Part shown: in pieces, positions 1 to 10,293 of the stretch
Numbering within the stretch: the stretch's first letter is position 1
Layout of the letters: each line of letters begins with the position of its first letter
Assembly: GCF_000377205.1 (NCBI RefSeq)
Contig: NZ_KB897909.1
Span: 100,043-164,042 of the forward strand
Direction of reading: 5' to 3'
Source: Thioalkalivibrio sp. ALJ3
Lineage (GTDB): Bacteria > Pseudomonadota > Gammaproteobacteria > Ectothiorhodospirales > Ectothiorhodospiraceae
Length of the DNA stretch: 64,000 nucleotides
The notes under the pieces: generated by a model
Seen by the model: the letters and a program-made list of their open reading frames with translations, nothing else
The model's database searches: none
What the model was told of the DNA's origin: nothing
Made by a program: the position numbers and the translations under genes

Positions 1-1
1 G

Positions 2-81
2 ATCGACAACGACGAGGCCGTGATCACCAGCGACCCGGAGATCGCCCCCGAGACCCTGTACGGCCACAAGGACGACCCGCA

Positions 82-85
<4 letters not shown>
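2..85 (+). CDS. 3' end of an unidentified protein, cut by the window edge
   Basis: The frame starting at base 2 is open to a TGA at 83-85 and encodes 27 residues ending in LYGHKDDPQ. The stop overlaps the cysS start as ATGA, a typical sign of translational coupling, so this is probably the upstream gene of a cysS operon. Too little is visible to name the product. In related bacteria a peptidyl-prolyl isomerase or glutaminyl-tRNA synthetase gene often sits here, but nothing in these residues confirms either. Confidence 0.5.
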
Positions 86-1506
<1,421 letters not shown>

Positions 1507-1508
1507 AC

Positions 1509-2165
1509 ATGGCCCGACGCCTCATCCGGCGGCTCCTGCTGGGCCTGGCGCTGCTGATCCCGGGCCTCGCGCTGGCACACCCCCACGCCTGGATCGACCT
1601 GCGCGTGGGGCTCGTGTTCGACGACAACGGCCAGCTGGAGCGCATGCAGCAGGCCTGGCTGATCGATCCGACCTACAGCCATATGCTGCTGGAAGAGATG
1701 ACCCGGGACCTGGAAGGCGATATCGGCATCGACGAGGCGCTGGATCGGGTCGCCGAGCGCATGCTGGAAAACCTGGCCGCCTACGACTACTTCACCGAGC
1801 TGCGCCACGACGACGCGGAGCTTTCGGTACCCCGGGCGGAAAACGCCCGGCTCTCGCTGGAGGACCGGCGGCTTTATCTGCGTTTCGACCTGCCGCTGGC
1901 CGAACACGAACTCGACGATGCCAACGGCTTCACCTATCGCGTGTTCGACCCGACCTACTGGATCGAGGTTCTGCACGACGCAGACGACGTGGTACATATC
2001 GAGAATCGCCAGGGCTGCGAGGTGCGGATCGAAGAGGCCCGACCGGACCCGCAACTGATGCGCTATGCCGCCACCCTGGAACGTCAGGACCGCAGTCCTG
2101 TCGACAATCTCGGACGCTACTTTGCCGAGACCGCCACCCTGCAGTGCCGGAACCGTTCGGACTGA
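1509..2165 (+). CDS. DUF1007 family periplasmic protein
   Basis: The 218-residue protein starts with a basic then hydrophobic signal peptide ending near ALA-HPHAWID (cleavage around residue 23). The mature N-terminus HPHAWIDLRVGLVFD and the later YWIEVLHD segment are typical of DUF1007 (COG3683). Members of this family sit next to NicO/COG2215 metal permeases and are thought to assist metal transport, but the biochemical role is not established. The NicO-type gene follows 70 bases downstream. The His-rich mature N-terminus could bind metal; that is inference. Confidence 0.85.
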   Translation: MARRLIRRLLLGLALLIPGLALAHPHAWIDLRVGLVFDDNGQLERMQQAWLIDPTYSHMLLEEMTRDLEGDIGIDEALDRVAERMLENLAAYDYFTELRHDDAELSVPRAENARLSLEDRRLYLRFDLPLAEHELDDANGFTYRVFDPTYWIEVLHDADDVVHIENRQGCEVRIEEARPDPQLMRYAATLERQDRSPVDNLGRYFAETATLQCRNRSD

Positions 2166-2174
2166 GTCCGAACG
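2154..2174. repeat. Perfect 10-bp palindrome across the DUF1007 stop codon
   Basis: CGTTCGGACT and AGTCCGAACG flank a single G, with the DUF1007 TGA inside the repeat. The loop is too short for a normal terminator and there is no T-run. It could be an operator or a processing site in the DUF1007-to-transporter gap; nothing in the sequence decides between these. Confidence 0.4.
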
Positions 2175-2218
2175 CACACGATTCAAGGCCAGAATCGGTC
2201 GATGAACCCGCAGGAAAG

Positions 2219-2233
2219 CGTTATAGTGTAACG
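2219..2233 (+). promoter_or_regulatory. Zur-like operator overlapping a -10 element
   Basis: The 15-bp inverted repeat CGTTA-TAGTG-TAACG contains GTTATAGTGTAAC, one base away from the gammaproteobacterial Zur core GTTATAATATAAC. It ends 3 bases before the ATG of the metal transporter. The TATAGT at 2222-2227 inside it would serve as a -10 and place the transcript start at or next to the ATG at 2236. No convincing -35 is visible. Zinc control is inferred from the box. Confidence 0.6.
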
Positions 2234-2235
2234 AT

Positions 2236-3348
2236 ATGATCGTCGCCCCCGCCCATCGACTTCGCGGCCTCACGGCCTCCCTGGTCCTCCTGACCCTGGG
2301 ACTCTTCTTGTTGCTGGGCGCTTTCAGCGCCCACGCCGGCGAATCAGCCCATCCTCTGGGTGGCGGCGCACCTGCTGGCGAGACCGAGGAACGCCCGTCC
2401 CCGCCCGATGCCGCCACCGGGCCCGTGCCCGAAACGCTGGCCGACCCCCCCGGCGCGCTCGAGCGCGTCACTGCCTGGATGCTGCAGACCCAGCGCCAGT
2501 TGCATCGCGACCTGACTCAGGGACTGCACGCCCTGCGCGACGCCCCTACCGCCCAGACGGCCGGCGCCCTGATCCTGGTCAGCCTGCTGTACGGCATCTT
2601 CCACGCGGCCGGCCCAGGCCATGGCAAGGCGGTCATCAGCGCCTATCTGCTGACCCAGCCCCAGAACCTGAAACGCGGCATCCTGCTCTCCACGGTCTCG
2701 GCACTGGCCCAGGGGGTCACGGCCATCGTGCTGGTCGGGGTGCTGATCGGCCTGCTCGGCTGGCTGGCGCGCGATACGCTGGGCCAGGTACGCACGCTGG
2801 AGATCGCCAGCTTCGCGCTGGTCGCCCTGCTGGGCATCTGGCTGATGCTGCGCGCCCTGCGCCACGCCTGGCGCCTGCACAAGGCCCATGCCCGGGCACG
2901 CACAGAGACCCGGCACGAGCACGCAGACCATCATCACCATGAACACCATACCCATGACGACCACTGCGGCTGCGGCACGCCGCATCATGTCGACCCGAAC
3001 CACAGCGGGACCTGGTGGGGCACGGTCGCGGCCGTGGGCATCCGCCCCTGTTCCGGCGCGGTGCTGATCATGGCGGTCTCGGCGGCCCTGGGCCTGGCCT
3101 GGGCTGGCGTGCTGGCCGTGCTGGCGATGTCGCTGGGAACCGCGGCCACGGTATCCGTTCTGGCCACGCTGGCCGTCTCCGCACGCGACTGGACCCGCCG
3201 CTGGCTGGGCCCGACACGCGTCGGCCGCCTGACCTACGTGGGGCCGGCTTTCGGGCTCGCCGGCGGCGGCATCATCGCGCTCATCGGTGTCAGCCTGGTG
3301 ATCGGGGCCGTCGCCTACCGGCCCGCCGCACACCCGCTGGGACTGTAG
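2236..3348 (+). CDS. NicO/RcnA-type metal permease
   Basis: The 370-residue integral membrane protein has a signal-like N-terminal hydrophobic segment, then the family hallmark HAAGPGHGKAVISAYLL at about residues 122-140. A long His-rich loop (HEHADHHHHEHHTHDDHC, about 228-245) precedes further membrane helices. COG2215/NicO proteins move nickel, cobalt or related divalent metals. The pairing with DUF1007 and the Zur-like box favour zinc as the regulating, perhaps the transported, metal; that is inference. No ribosome-binding site lies at normal distance from the ATG, and the frame is closed by a TAG at 2224-2226 just upstream, so the message may be leaderless. Confidence 0.85.
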   Translation: MIVAPAHRLRGLTASLVLLTLGLFLLLGAFSAHAGESAHPLGGGAPAGETEERPSPPDAATGPVPETLADPPGALERVTAWMLQTQRQLHRDLTQGLHALRDAPTAQTAGALILVSLLYGIFHAAGPGHGKAVISAYLLTQPQNLKRGILLSTVSALAQGVTAIVLVGVLIGLLGWLARDTLGQVRTLEIASFALVALLGIWLMLRALRHAWRLHKAHARARTETRHEHADHHHHEHHTHDDHCGCGTPHHVDPNHSGTWWGTVAAVGIRPCSGAVLIMAVSAALGLAWAGVLAVLAMSLGTAATVSVLATLAVSARDWTRRWLGPTRVGRLTYVGPAFGLAGGGIIALIGVSLVIGAVAYRPAAHPLGL

Positions 3349-3436
3349 AACACCGCAAGACGCTAGGGGTCAGGGTTGCCGCACAGGACCGGGTCCTCTA
3401 ACGTCCCGAACATACTCCAAGTTGCGAGACGCGCCG

Positions 3437-5245
3437 ATGTCCGATTCCGCGATCCGTCCCGACCAGGCCCCAACCCTCCCCTCGCTGTTCCGCGTCCGCG
3501 TCGAGCAGACACCGGATACCCCGGCCTACCGCCACTACAACGCCGAGCGCGAGGAGTGGCAGCAGACCTCCTGGCACGAGATGGGGGCGATGGTGGATCG
3601 CTGGCAGGCCGCCCTGGCCGCGGAGGGCCTCAAGCCCGGCGAGCGCGTCGCGCTGATGCTCGGCAATTCGCGCGAGTGGGTCGCGTTCGACCAGGCGGCG
3701 ATGGGGCTGGGGCTGGTCCCGGTCCCGCTGTACACCGACGATCGTCCGGACAACGTCGCCTACATCATCGGCCAGACACAGGCGCGCATCCTGCTGCTGG
3801 GCGAGAGCGCCCACAGCCGGCGGTTGTCCGAGCACTTCGAGAACATGCCGTCGCTGCGGCGCATCGTGAACATCGGCGGCGAGGATACGGAGCCGGACGA
3901 CGAACGCGTAATCGAGCTGGAAGACTGGCTCGCACAGCATGAGGGTACGGACGTCCACTATCCGGACCTCGATCCAGAGGCCATGGCCACGATCGTCTAT
4001 ACCTCCGGCACCACCGGGCGCCCCAAGGGCGTGATCCTCTCGCACCGCAACATCCTGGAGAACGCCTGGGCCTCCTCGCAGACCGGTCCCCTGTCCCCTG
4101 CCGACCGGTTCCTGTCGTTCCTGCCGCTGTCGCACATGCTGGAGCGCACCGCCGGGCTCTACATGCCCATGCTGATCGGTGCCGAGGTCGCCTTCGCGCG
4201 CTCCATCCAGGGCCTGGGGGAGGACCTGGTCACCGTACGCCCGACCGTACTGATCTCGGTACCGCGCATCTACGAGCGCGTGCACGGACGCATCCAGGCC
4301 GGCCTGAAGCAGAAATCAGGCCTCGGCCGAGCCCTGTTCAAGGCGACCGTCAGCATCGGCTGGAAGCGCTTCGAGCATCAGCAGGGCCGAGGCGGCTGGT
4401 CTCCCGGCTTCCTGCTCTGGCCCCTGCTGGAGCGCATTGTCGCGCGCAAGGTGCTGGATCGCCTGGGGGGCGAGCTTCGCTTCGCGGTCTGCGGCGGCGC
4501 CCCCCTGCCCCCACCGATCGCCCAGTTCTTCATCGGCCTGGGCCTGCCGGTTCTGCACGGCTACGGGATGACCGAGGCCAGTCCGGTGGTCACGGTGAAC
4601 ACCCCGGACAACAACCTGCCCGCCTCGATCGGCAAGCCGCTGCCCGGGGTGGAGGTGAAGATCGGCGAGATGGACGAACTGCTCACCCGCAGCCCCTGCG
4701 TGATGCTCGGCTACTGGAAGAACGAGGAGGCCACCGGCGAGACCATCGACGCGGACGGCTGGCTGCACAGTGGCGACCAGGCCCGCATCGACGACAGCGG
4801 GCATGTCTTCATCACCGGGCGCATCAAGGACATCCTGGTGCTGACCAACGGCGAAAAGGTCCCGCCGGCCGACATGGAGATGGCGATCGCACTGGATGCG
4901 CTGTTCGACCAGGTGATGATCGTCGGCGACAACCGCTCCTTCCTGACCGCGCTGGTCGTACCGGAGCCGGAGGCCTGGGCCTCGTTCGCCAGTGACCACA
5001 ACCTCGAAGCCGAGGCCGAGGGCCGGCTGCCGCGCAAGGCCGAACGCGCCCTGCTGCAGCGCATCCAGTACCAGCTACGCGACTTCCCCGGCTACGCCAA
5101 AATCCGCCATGTCCATGTGACCCACGAGGCCTGGTCCGTGGAAAACGGCATGCTGACCCCGACCATGAAACTCAAGCGCCCGGTGATCAGCGAGCACTAC
5201 AGCGAGGCCATCGAGGCCATGTACGCCGGCCACGACGGTCACTGA
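3437..5245 (+). CDS. Long-chain acyl-CoA synthetase (AMP-forming)
   Basis: This 602-residue member of the ANL adenylating superfamily activates a fatty acid with ATP and CoA. The P-loop-like A3 motif YTSGTTGRPKGV is at about residues 188-199, HGYGMTEASPVV is the adenine-site region, and GWLHSGDQARID plus GRIKDILV give the aspartate and hinge motifs. Length and motif order match bacterial long-chain acyl-CoA ligases. I chose the ATG at 3437; an in-frame TTG at 3422 would add five residues. It has its own 88-base upstream gap and converges on hemD, leaving only 21 bases between the two stops. Confidence 0.9.
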   Translation: MSDSAIRPDQAPTLPSLFRVRVEQTPDTPAYRHYNAEREEWQQTSWHEMGAMVDRWQAALAAEGLKPGERVALMLGNSREWVAFDQAAMGLGLVPVPLYTDDRPDNVAYIIGQTQARILLLGESAHSRRLSEHFENMPSLRRIVNIGGEDTEPDDERVIELEDWLAQHEGTDVHYPDLDPEAMATIVYTSGTTGRPKGVILSHRNILENAWASSQTGPLSPADRFLSFLPLSHMLERTAGLYMPMLIGAEVAFARSIQGLGEDLVTVRPTVLISVPRIYERVHGRIQAGLKQKSGLGRALFKATVSIGWKRFEHQQGRGGWSPGFLLWPLLERIVARKVLDRLGGELRFAVCGGAPLPPPIAQFFIGLGLPVLHGYGMTEASPVVTVNTPDNNLPASIGKPLPGVEVKIGEMDELLTRSPCVMLGYWKNEEATGETIDADGWLHSGDQARIDDSGHVFITGRIKDILVLTNGEKVPPADMEMAIALDALFDQVMIVGDNRSFLTALVVPEPEAWASFASDHNLEAEAEGRLPRKAERALLQRIQYQLRDFPGYAKIRHVHVTHEAWSVENGMLTPTMKLKRPVISEHYSEAIEAMYAGHDGH

Positions 5246-5266
5246 GACCCGCGCCGGGCCCGCCAT

Positions 5267-6136
5267 TCAGCCGCGATGCCCACCCAGGTGGCGCGCGAGC
5301 GTCGAGACCAGGGGCTTCATGAAGTACTGACCGTCGGGGACCACTGTCGGGTGCACCCCGTGGGCGCGCAGCTCGTCGGCCACCACCGGGCCGATCGCGG
5401 CGACGACGGTTCGGCCGAGCGCTGACAGCAGCGCATCCTCGTGCCCCGCGTCACGGGCGACGCGCAGCAGTCGCCGCACCTGGGCCTGGCTGGTGAAGGC
5501 GATCGCATCCACCTCCCCCGTGATCAGGGCTGCGATCAGCCCGGTCACGCGCTCGGTCTCGGCGGCGTCCGCATAGCGGTAGGGCCAGACGGGAAAGACC
5601 TCGGCGCCCGCCTGCTCCAGGAACTCGAGCAGGCGGCGGTTGGGTTCCGCGCCGTAGAGCTGCACCCCGATGCGCTGCCCGGCCAGATGCTGCCCGGCCC
5701 GATCCTGTCCGGAAAGGGTCTCGATGATGCCCTCGGTCGTCGGCGCGGCCGCGACCGCATCCGGCCGCACGCCGAAGGGCTTCATCGCCCGCCCCGGCTT
5801 GGGGCCCCGCACCAGGGTCTGCGTCCGCGCCACGGCCGCCAGCCAGGTGTCCTCGCGCCCGGCACGCCGGGCAAAACCGGTCAGGCGGGTGAAGCCCTCG
5901 CCGGTCAGAAAAATCAGGCGGTCGAACGGCGCCTCGATCGCCCTGTGCAGCCAGGCCTCGATCGCCGTGCGGTCGGGGCTGTCGTGGATCGCGATCAGCG
6001 GGCAGCGCCAGACCTCGGCCCCACGCCGCTCCAGCAGGCCGGCGAAGACCTCCAGCGCCCGGCTCTCCGGCAGGGCCACGCGGCGACCCGCGAGGCCACT
6101 GGCCGCCGCCTCCGGCACGACGGATGCGTCCGTCAC
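5267..6136 (-). CDS. hemD: Uroporphyrinogen-III synthase, last gene of the nitrate operon
   Basis: The 289-residue protein shows the low-conservation two-lobed HemD pattern: GRRVALPESRALEVFAGLL at the N-terminus, GVQLYGAEPNRRLLEFL mid-protein and AIAFTSQAQVRRLL followed by VAAIGPVVADEL near the end. HemD cyclises hydroxymethylbilane to uroporphyrinogen III, the substrate of CysG. The start is a GTG overlapping the cysG stop as GTGA. Its place after cysG suggests it raises siroheme supply for NirB; a housekeeping hemD may exist elsewhere. Confidence 0.85.
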   Translation of the reverse strand: MTDASVVPEAAASGLAGRRVALPESRALEVFAGLLERRGAEVWRCPLIAIHDSPDRTAIEAWLHRAIEAPFDRLIFLTGEGFTRLTGFARRAGREDTWLAAVARTQTLVRGPKPGRAMKPFGVRPDAVAAAPTTEGIIETLSGQDRAGQHLAGQRIGVQLYGAEPNRRLLEFLEQAGAEVFPVWPYRYADAAETERVTGLIAALITGEVDAIAFTSQAQVRRLLRVARDAGHEDALLSALGRTVVAAIGPVVADELRAHGVHPTVVPDGQYFMKPLVSTLARHLGGHRG

Positions 6137-7599
6137 GCCGCGCTCGCCGCCGCGGCCCGCGACCCTGCCCCCGACAGCGGCATCGGCTGCGGGAACACCG
6201 TCGTGGCCCCGGCATCCGGCCGGAACCAGGCCAGACGTGTGTGGCAGGCCGCCACCTCGCCGATCACGATCAGGCTGGGCGAACCCACCTGCTCGCGCTC
6301 GGCACGTGCGGCCAGCGTATCCAGCGTGCCGGTCACGACGCGCTGGCGGGCGGTGGTGCCGTTCTCGATGATCGCCGCCGGTGTCTGCCCGGCGCGGCCG
6401 GCACCCTTCAGCCCCCGGCAGATCTCGCCCACCCCCTTGCGGCCCATGTAGAACACCAGGGTCTCGCGGGTACTGGTCAGCTGCGACCAGTCCACATCCA
6501 GCCGCCCTTCGCGGGTATGGCCGGTGATGAACCGCACCGACTGGGCATGGTCGCGGTGGGTCAGCGGTATGCCCGCATAGGCGGCACAGCCGCTGGCCGC
6601 GGTAATGCCGGGGACGACCTGGTAGGCCACGCCGTCGCGCGCCAGCACGTCCAGCTCCTCGCCGCCCCGGCCGAACACGAACGGGTCGCCGCCCTTCAGC
6701 CGGGCCACCCGCTTGCCCTTGCGCGCCAGGCGGGAGAGCAGCGCGCTGATCTCCTCCTGCGGCACGCAGTGGTGGTCGCGCTCCTTGCCGACATAGAAGC
6801 GCTCGGCCTCGCGCCGCGCCAGGTTCACCACCTCGGAGGACACCAGCCGGTCGTAGACGACCACATCCGCCTGCTGCAGCAGGCGCAGCGCGCGAAAGGT
6901 CAGCAGGTCGGGATCGCCCGGCCCGGCGCCGATCAGGTAGACCTCGCCGGGCGTGCTGGTTGCGGCGTCCGCCAGTTCCTGCTCCAGGCGCGCCTCGGCC
7001 GCGTCCATGCGCCCGGCCAGGGCGAGCTCGGTGGCCGGCCCGGCAAAGGCCCGCTCCCAGAAGGCGCGGCGGGCGTTCACATGGTCGAAACGGGCGCGCA
7101 CCCGGTCGCGCAGCCGCCCGGCGAGATCGGCCAGCCGACCATAGCCGGTCGGGATCAGGCTCTCGATCTTCGCGCGCAGCAGGCGCACCAGCACCGGGGC
7201 GCGGCCACCCGAGCCGATCGCGATGGTCAGCGGCCCGCGCTCCACGATCGCCGGCAGGATGAAGCTGCACAGCTCGGGCTGGTCGGCGACGTTCACCGGG
7301 ATCGAACGCGCGATGCAGTCCTCCGAGACCTGGCGGTTCACGGCCGCGTCATCGGTCGCGGCAATCACGATCGCCACACGATCCAGGCATTCGGTGTCAT
7401 AGACCCCCGGATCGCGGCTGATCGACCCCGGTTGTTCGCGCAGCAGGCGCTCGGCGGCCTCGCTGTACTCGGGGGCTCGCAGGCGCACCCGCGCCCCGGC
7501 CTCCAGCAGCAGCGCAGCCTTGCGCGTGGCGACCGGCCCAGCCCCGACCACCAGGGCCTCGCGGCCGTGCAACTGCATATAGATCGGCAGGTGTTCCAT
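6133..7599 (-). CDS. cysG: Siroheme synthase (multifunctional CysG)
   Basis: The 488-residue protein makes siroheme from uroporphyrinogen III. The N-terminal dehydrogenase/ferrochelatase half has a Rossmann motif (VVGAGPVATRKAALLLEAG, about 17-35) and IGSGGRAPVLVRLLR. The C-terminal uroporphyrinogen methyltransferase half begins near residue 216 with YLIGAGPGDPDLLTFRALR and contains VVYDRLVS and GGDPFVFGRGGEE. Length is close to enterobacterial CysG. Siroheme is the cofactor of NirB in the same operon. The gene starts 2 bases after the nasA stop and overlaps hemD by 4 bases. Confidence 0.96.
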   Translation of the reverse strand: MEHLPIYMQLHGREALVVGAGPVATRKAALLLEAGARVRLRAPEYSEAAERLLREQPGSISRDPGVYDTECLDRVAIVIAATDDAAVNRQVSEDCIARSIPVNVADQPELCSFILPAIVERGPLTIAIGSGGRAPVLVRLLRAKIESLIPTGYGRLADLAGRLRDRVRARFDHVNARRAFWERAFAGPATELALAGRMDAAEARLEQELADAATSTPGEVYLIGAGPGDPDLLTFRALRLLQQADVVVYDRLVSSEVVNLARREAERFYVGKERDHHCVPQEEISALLSRLARKGKRVARLKGGDPFVFGRGGEELDVLARDGVAYQVVPGITAASGCAAYAGIPLTHRDHAQSVRFITGHTREGRLDVDWSQLTSTRETLVFYMGRKGVGEICRGLKGAGRAGQTPAAIIENGTTARQRVVTGTLDTLAARAEREQVGSPSLIVIGEVAACHTRLAWFRPDAGATTVFPQPMPLSGAGSRAAAASAA

Positions 7600-7601
7600 G
7601 C

Positions 7602-10292
7602 TTATCCCTCCCGCGCCACGGGGTCCGTGGGCGCCTCGGCTTCCTCGTTCAACAGGGTCTGGATCTCGGGGCGACAGGAGCCACAGTTGGTCCCGGCCTC
7701 GAGGGCCGCACCCACGGCCTCGCAGGTGGCCAGCCCCTGCTCGCGGATCGCGGTGCGGATACGCGTCTCGTCCACGCCGAAGCAGGCGCAGACCATGCGT
7801 CCGCGCGCGGCCTGGCCGTTCGGTGGTCGCCCGGTCAGCAGAGCCATCCGTTCGGCATCGCTGATCGTCTCGGCCGCGAACAGGCCACCCAGCCACTCGC
7901 GCTCGGGCAAGCCCCGATCGGGGCCCGCGAACAACACGCAGGCGAGCCGCCCCTCGTGGATCCGCGCGGCGCGGTAGCGCCCCCCGGCGGAGTCGGCGAA
8001 CTCCAGCCATTCCCCCGGCCCGTCCAGGCGCTCGCGCCACGCATCCATCGTGGGCGGTGTGCCCCGCCCGGCCAGTTCGGTGCGCAGGTGCCGGGGACCG
8101 CAGGCGGTGACCGCGTAGTCCGCCTCCGGCGCGGTGATCGGCTCGCGGCTCAAGACGAAGCCGTGCCAGTCCAGCGCGGCCGGGCGCACAGCCACGGCCG
8201 TGTGCTTGAACGCCGGCTGCCCGGAGACCGGGTCGACATGCGCGGGCACCAGCGCATCCACACGGGCGAGCCGCGCGATCGGCCGGCTCCAGTGCATGGG
8301 CACGAACACGCTGCCCGGGCGCTGTTCGCGGCGGGTCTGCACCCGCGCCAGCAGGCGGCCGTGGCGACTGGTCACCTCGGCGAGATCGCCGGCCTGGAGC
8401 CGGAACAGACCGGCATCCACCGGATGGATCTCGACGAACGGTTCCGGCTGATGCGCACTCAGGCGCGGGGTGCGTGCGGTGCGGGTCATGCTGTGCCACT
8501 GGTCTCGGATGCGGCCGGTGTTCAGGCGCAGCGGATAATCGGCAGCGACCGGGTCGGTCGGGGCCTGCGGGGTCACGGCCTTGAGCTGCGCCCGGCCACT
8601 GGCGGTAAAGAAACGGCCATCGCCATAGAGGTGCTCGGCACCCGTCCGGCTCCCCGCCGGCAGCGGCCACTGCACCGGCTCCAGGACGTCGTACTCGGCG
8701 TCGGAAAGCCCGGCCAGCGCGCCGATGTCGAAGTCGCGCGTGCCGTGGTTCTCGAAGGCGGACAGCGCCGCATGCTCGCGGAAGATCTCGCCCGGATGGG
8801 TATAGGGAAAGGCGTCGGCGAAACCCAGGCGCTGCGCGACCCGGGCCAGCGCCCACCAGTCGTGACGGGCCTCGCCCGGGGGCACCCGGAACGGGCGCTG
8901 GCGCGAGATGCGGCGCTCGGAGTTGGTTACCGTGCCGTCCTTCTCGCCCCAGGTGGTCGCCGGCAGCAATACGTCGGCCACCCGCGTGGTCTCGGTCTCG
9001 CGCACGCAGTCGGAGACCACGACCAGCGGGCATTCGGCCAGGGCGCGCTCGAAGCGCGCGGCCTCGGGCAGGCTGAACAGCGGATTGGTGCCGATGATCC
9101 AGATCGCCTTCACCTGCCCCGACTCGACCGCGCGAAACAGGTCCAGCGCCTTCAGGCCCGGCTGGCGAGCAAGGTTCGGTGCGCCCCAGAAGCGCCCAAC
9201 CCGGTCCAGGGCCGCGTCGTCGAAGCCCATGTGCGCGGCCAGCTGGCTGGCCAGTCCGCCGACTTCGCGCCCGCCCATCGCGTTCGGCTGGCCGGTCAGC
9301 GAGAACGGGCCCATGCCCGAGCGCCCGATGCGGCCGGTGGCCAGGTGTACGTTGAGGATCGTCCCGGCCTTGTCCACGCCGCTGTCGGACTGGTTGATGC
9401 CCTGGCAGAAGGCGGTCACGGTGCGCTCGGTACGGGCAAACCACTGGAAGAACGTCGCCACCGCCTCCGGCTCCAGCTCGCAGGCCTCGGCGGTCGCGGC
9501 GATCGACGGGCTGGAGGCCCGCGCGGCCGCCAGGGCGTCGGCAAAGCCTTCGACATGGCGCTCCAGGAAGCCGGGGTCCAGCGCATCCTCCCGGCGCAGA
9601 TGGTCCAGCAGGCCGTTGAACAGCCAGGCATCCGTGCCTGGCGCCAGCGGCAGGTGCAGGTCGGCCGCCTGGGCGGTGGCCGTGCACCGCGGGTCGATCA
9701 CCACCAGCTTCATCTCCGGGCGCGCCGCGCGGGCGGCCTGCAGGCGCTGGAAAAGTACCGGGTGGGCCCAGGCCATGTTGGAGCCCGTGACCACGACCAG
9801 ATCGGCCTGCTCGAGGTCGGTATAGCTTCCCGGCACGCCGTCCACGCCGAAGGCGCGGGTGTGGGCGGCCACCGCCGTGGACATGCAGAGCCGGGAGTTG
9901 GTGTCGATATTGGCCGAGCCGACGAAGCCCTTCATCAGCTTGTTGGCTACGTAGTAGTCCTCGGTCAGGATCTGCCCGGAGACGTACAGGGCGACCGCAT
10001 CCGGCCCGTGTGCCGCGATGGTCTCGCGAAAGCCGTCCGCGACATGATCCAGCGCGGTCTCCCAGTCGACACGCCGCCCACCGATCTCCGGGTGCAGCAA
10101 CCGGCCCTCGTCGCCGAGGGTCTCGGCCAGTGCCGCGCCCTTGGAGCACAGGCGCCCGGCATTCGCCGGATGGGCGGGATCACCGCATACCGCGACCGGA
10201 AACTCGCCGCCCGGCGTCGCGGTCACCTCCACGCCGCAGCCCACCCCGCAATAGGGACAGGTCGTACGGGTCACCGACTGTTCCGCAGCCAT
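7602..10292 (-). CDS. nasA: Assimilatory nitrate reductase catalytic subunit with C-terminal BFD-type [2Fe-2S] domain
   Basis: The 896-residue molybdopterin enzyme reduces nitrate to nitrite in the cytoplasm. It opens with CPYCGVGC (12-19), the start of the N-terminal [4Fe-4S] site, followed by the LCSKG cysteine. Molybdopterin-oxidoreductase signatures follow, such as YVANKLMKGFVGSANIDTNS and the molybdopterin-dinucleotide-binding end (LRLNTGRIRDQWHSMTRT). The last about 60 residues hold CACFGVDE and GTNCGSCRPEI, a BFD-like [2Fe-2S] domain as in Klebsiella NasA. There is no signal peptide. No flavoprotein partner such as NasC lies in the operon, so the electron donor cannot be read from this window. 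Confidence 0.95.
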   Translation of the reverse strand: MAAEQSVTRTTCPYCGVGCGVEVTATPGGEFPVAVCGDPAHPANAGRLCSKGAALAETLGDEGRLLHPEIGGRRVDWETALDHVADGFRETIAAHGPDAVALYVSGQILTEDYYVANKLMKGFVGSANIDTNSRLCMSTAVAAHTRAFGVDGVPGSYTDLEQADLVVVTGSNMAWAHPVLFQRLQAARAARPEMKLVVIDPRCTATAQAADLHLPLAPGTDAWLFNGLLDHLRREDALDPGFLERHVEGFADALAAARASSPSIAATAEACELEPEAVATFFQWFARTERTVTAFCQGINQSDSGVDKAGTILNVHLATGRIGRSGMGPFSLTGQPNAMGGREVGGLASQLAAHMGFDDAALDRVGRFWGAPNLARQPGLKALDLFRAVESGQVKAIWIIGTNPLFSLPEAARFERALAECPLVVVSDCVRETETTRVADVLLPATTWGEKDGTVTNSERRISRQRPFRVPPGEARHDWWALARVAQRLGFADAFPYTHPGEIFREHAALSAFENHGTRDFDIGALAGLSDAEYDVLEPVQWPLPAGSRTGAEHLYGDGRFFTASGRAQLKAVTPQAPTDPVAADYPLRLNTGRIRDQWHSMTRTARTPRLSAHQPEPFVEIHPVDAGLFRLQAGDLAEVTSRHGRLLARVQTRREQRPGSVFVPMHWSRPIARLARVDALVPAHVDPVSGQPAFKHTAVAVRPAALDWHGFVLSREPITAPEADYAVTACGPRHLRTELAGRGTPPTMDAWRERLDGPGEWLEFADSAGGRYRAARIHEGRLACVLFAGPDRGLPEREWLGGLFAAETISDAERMALLTGRPPNGQAARGRMVCACFGVDETRIRTAIREQGLATCEAVGAALEAGTNCGSCRPEIQTLLNEEAEAPTDPVAREG

Positions 10293-10293
10293 C

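Noticed and set aside
6133..10149. A 1338-codon open frame on the - strand spanning nasA and cysG
   Set aside because: Only its last part is real (cysG from 7599). The rest is an out-of-frame shadow of nasA, rich in Arg/Gly/Pro, as expected at this GC content.
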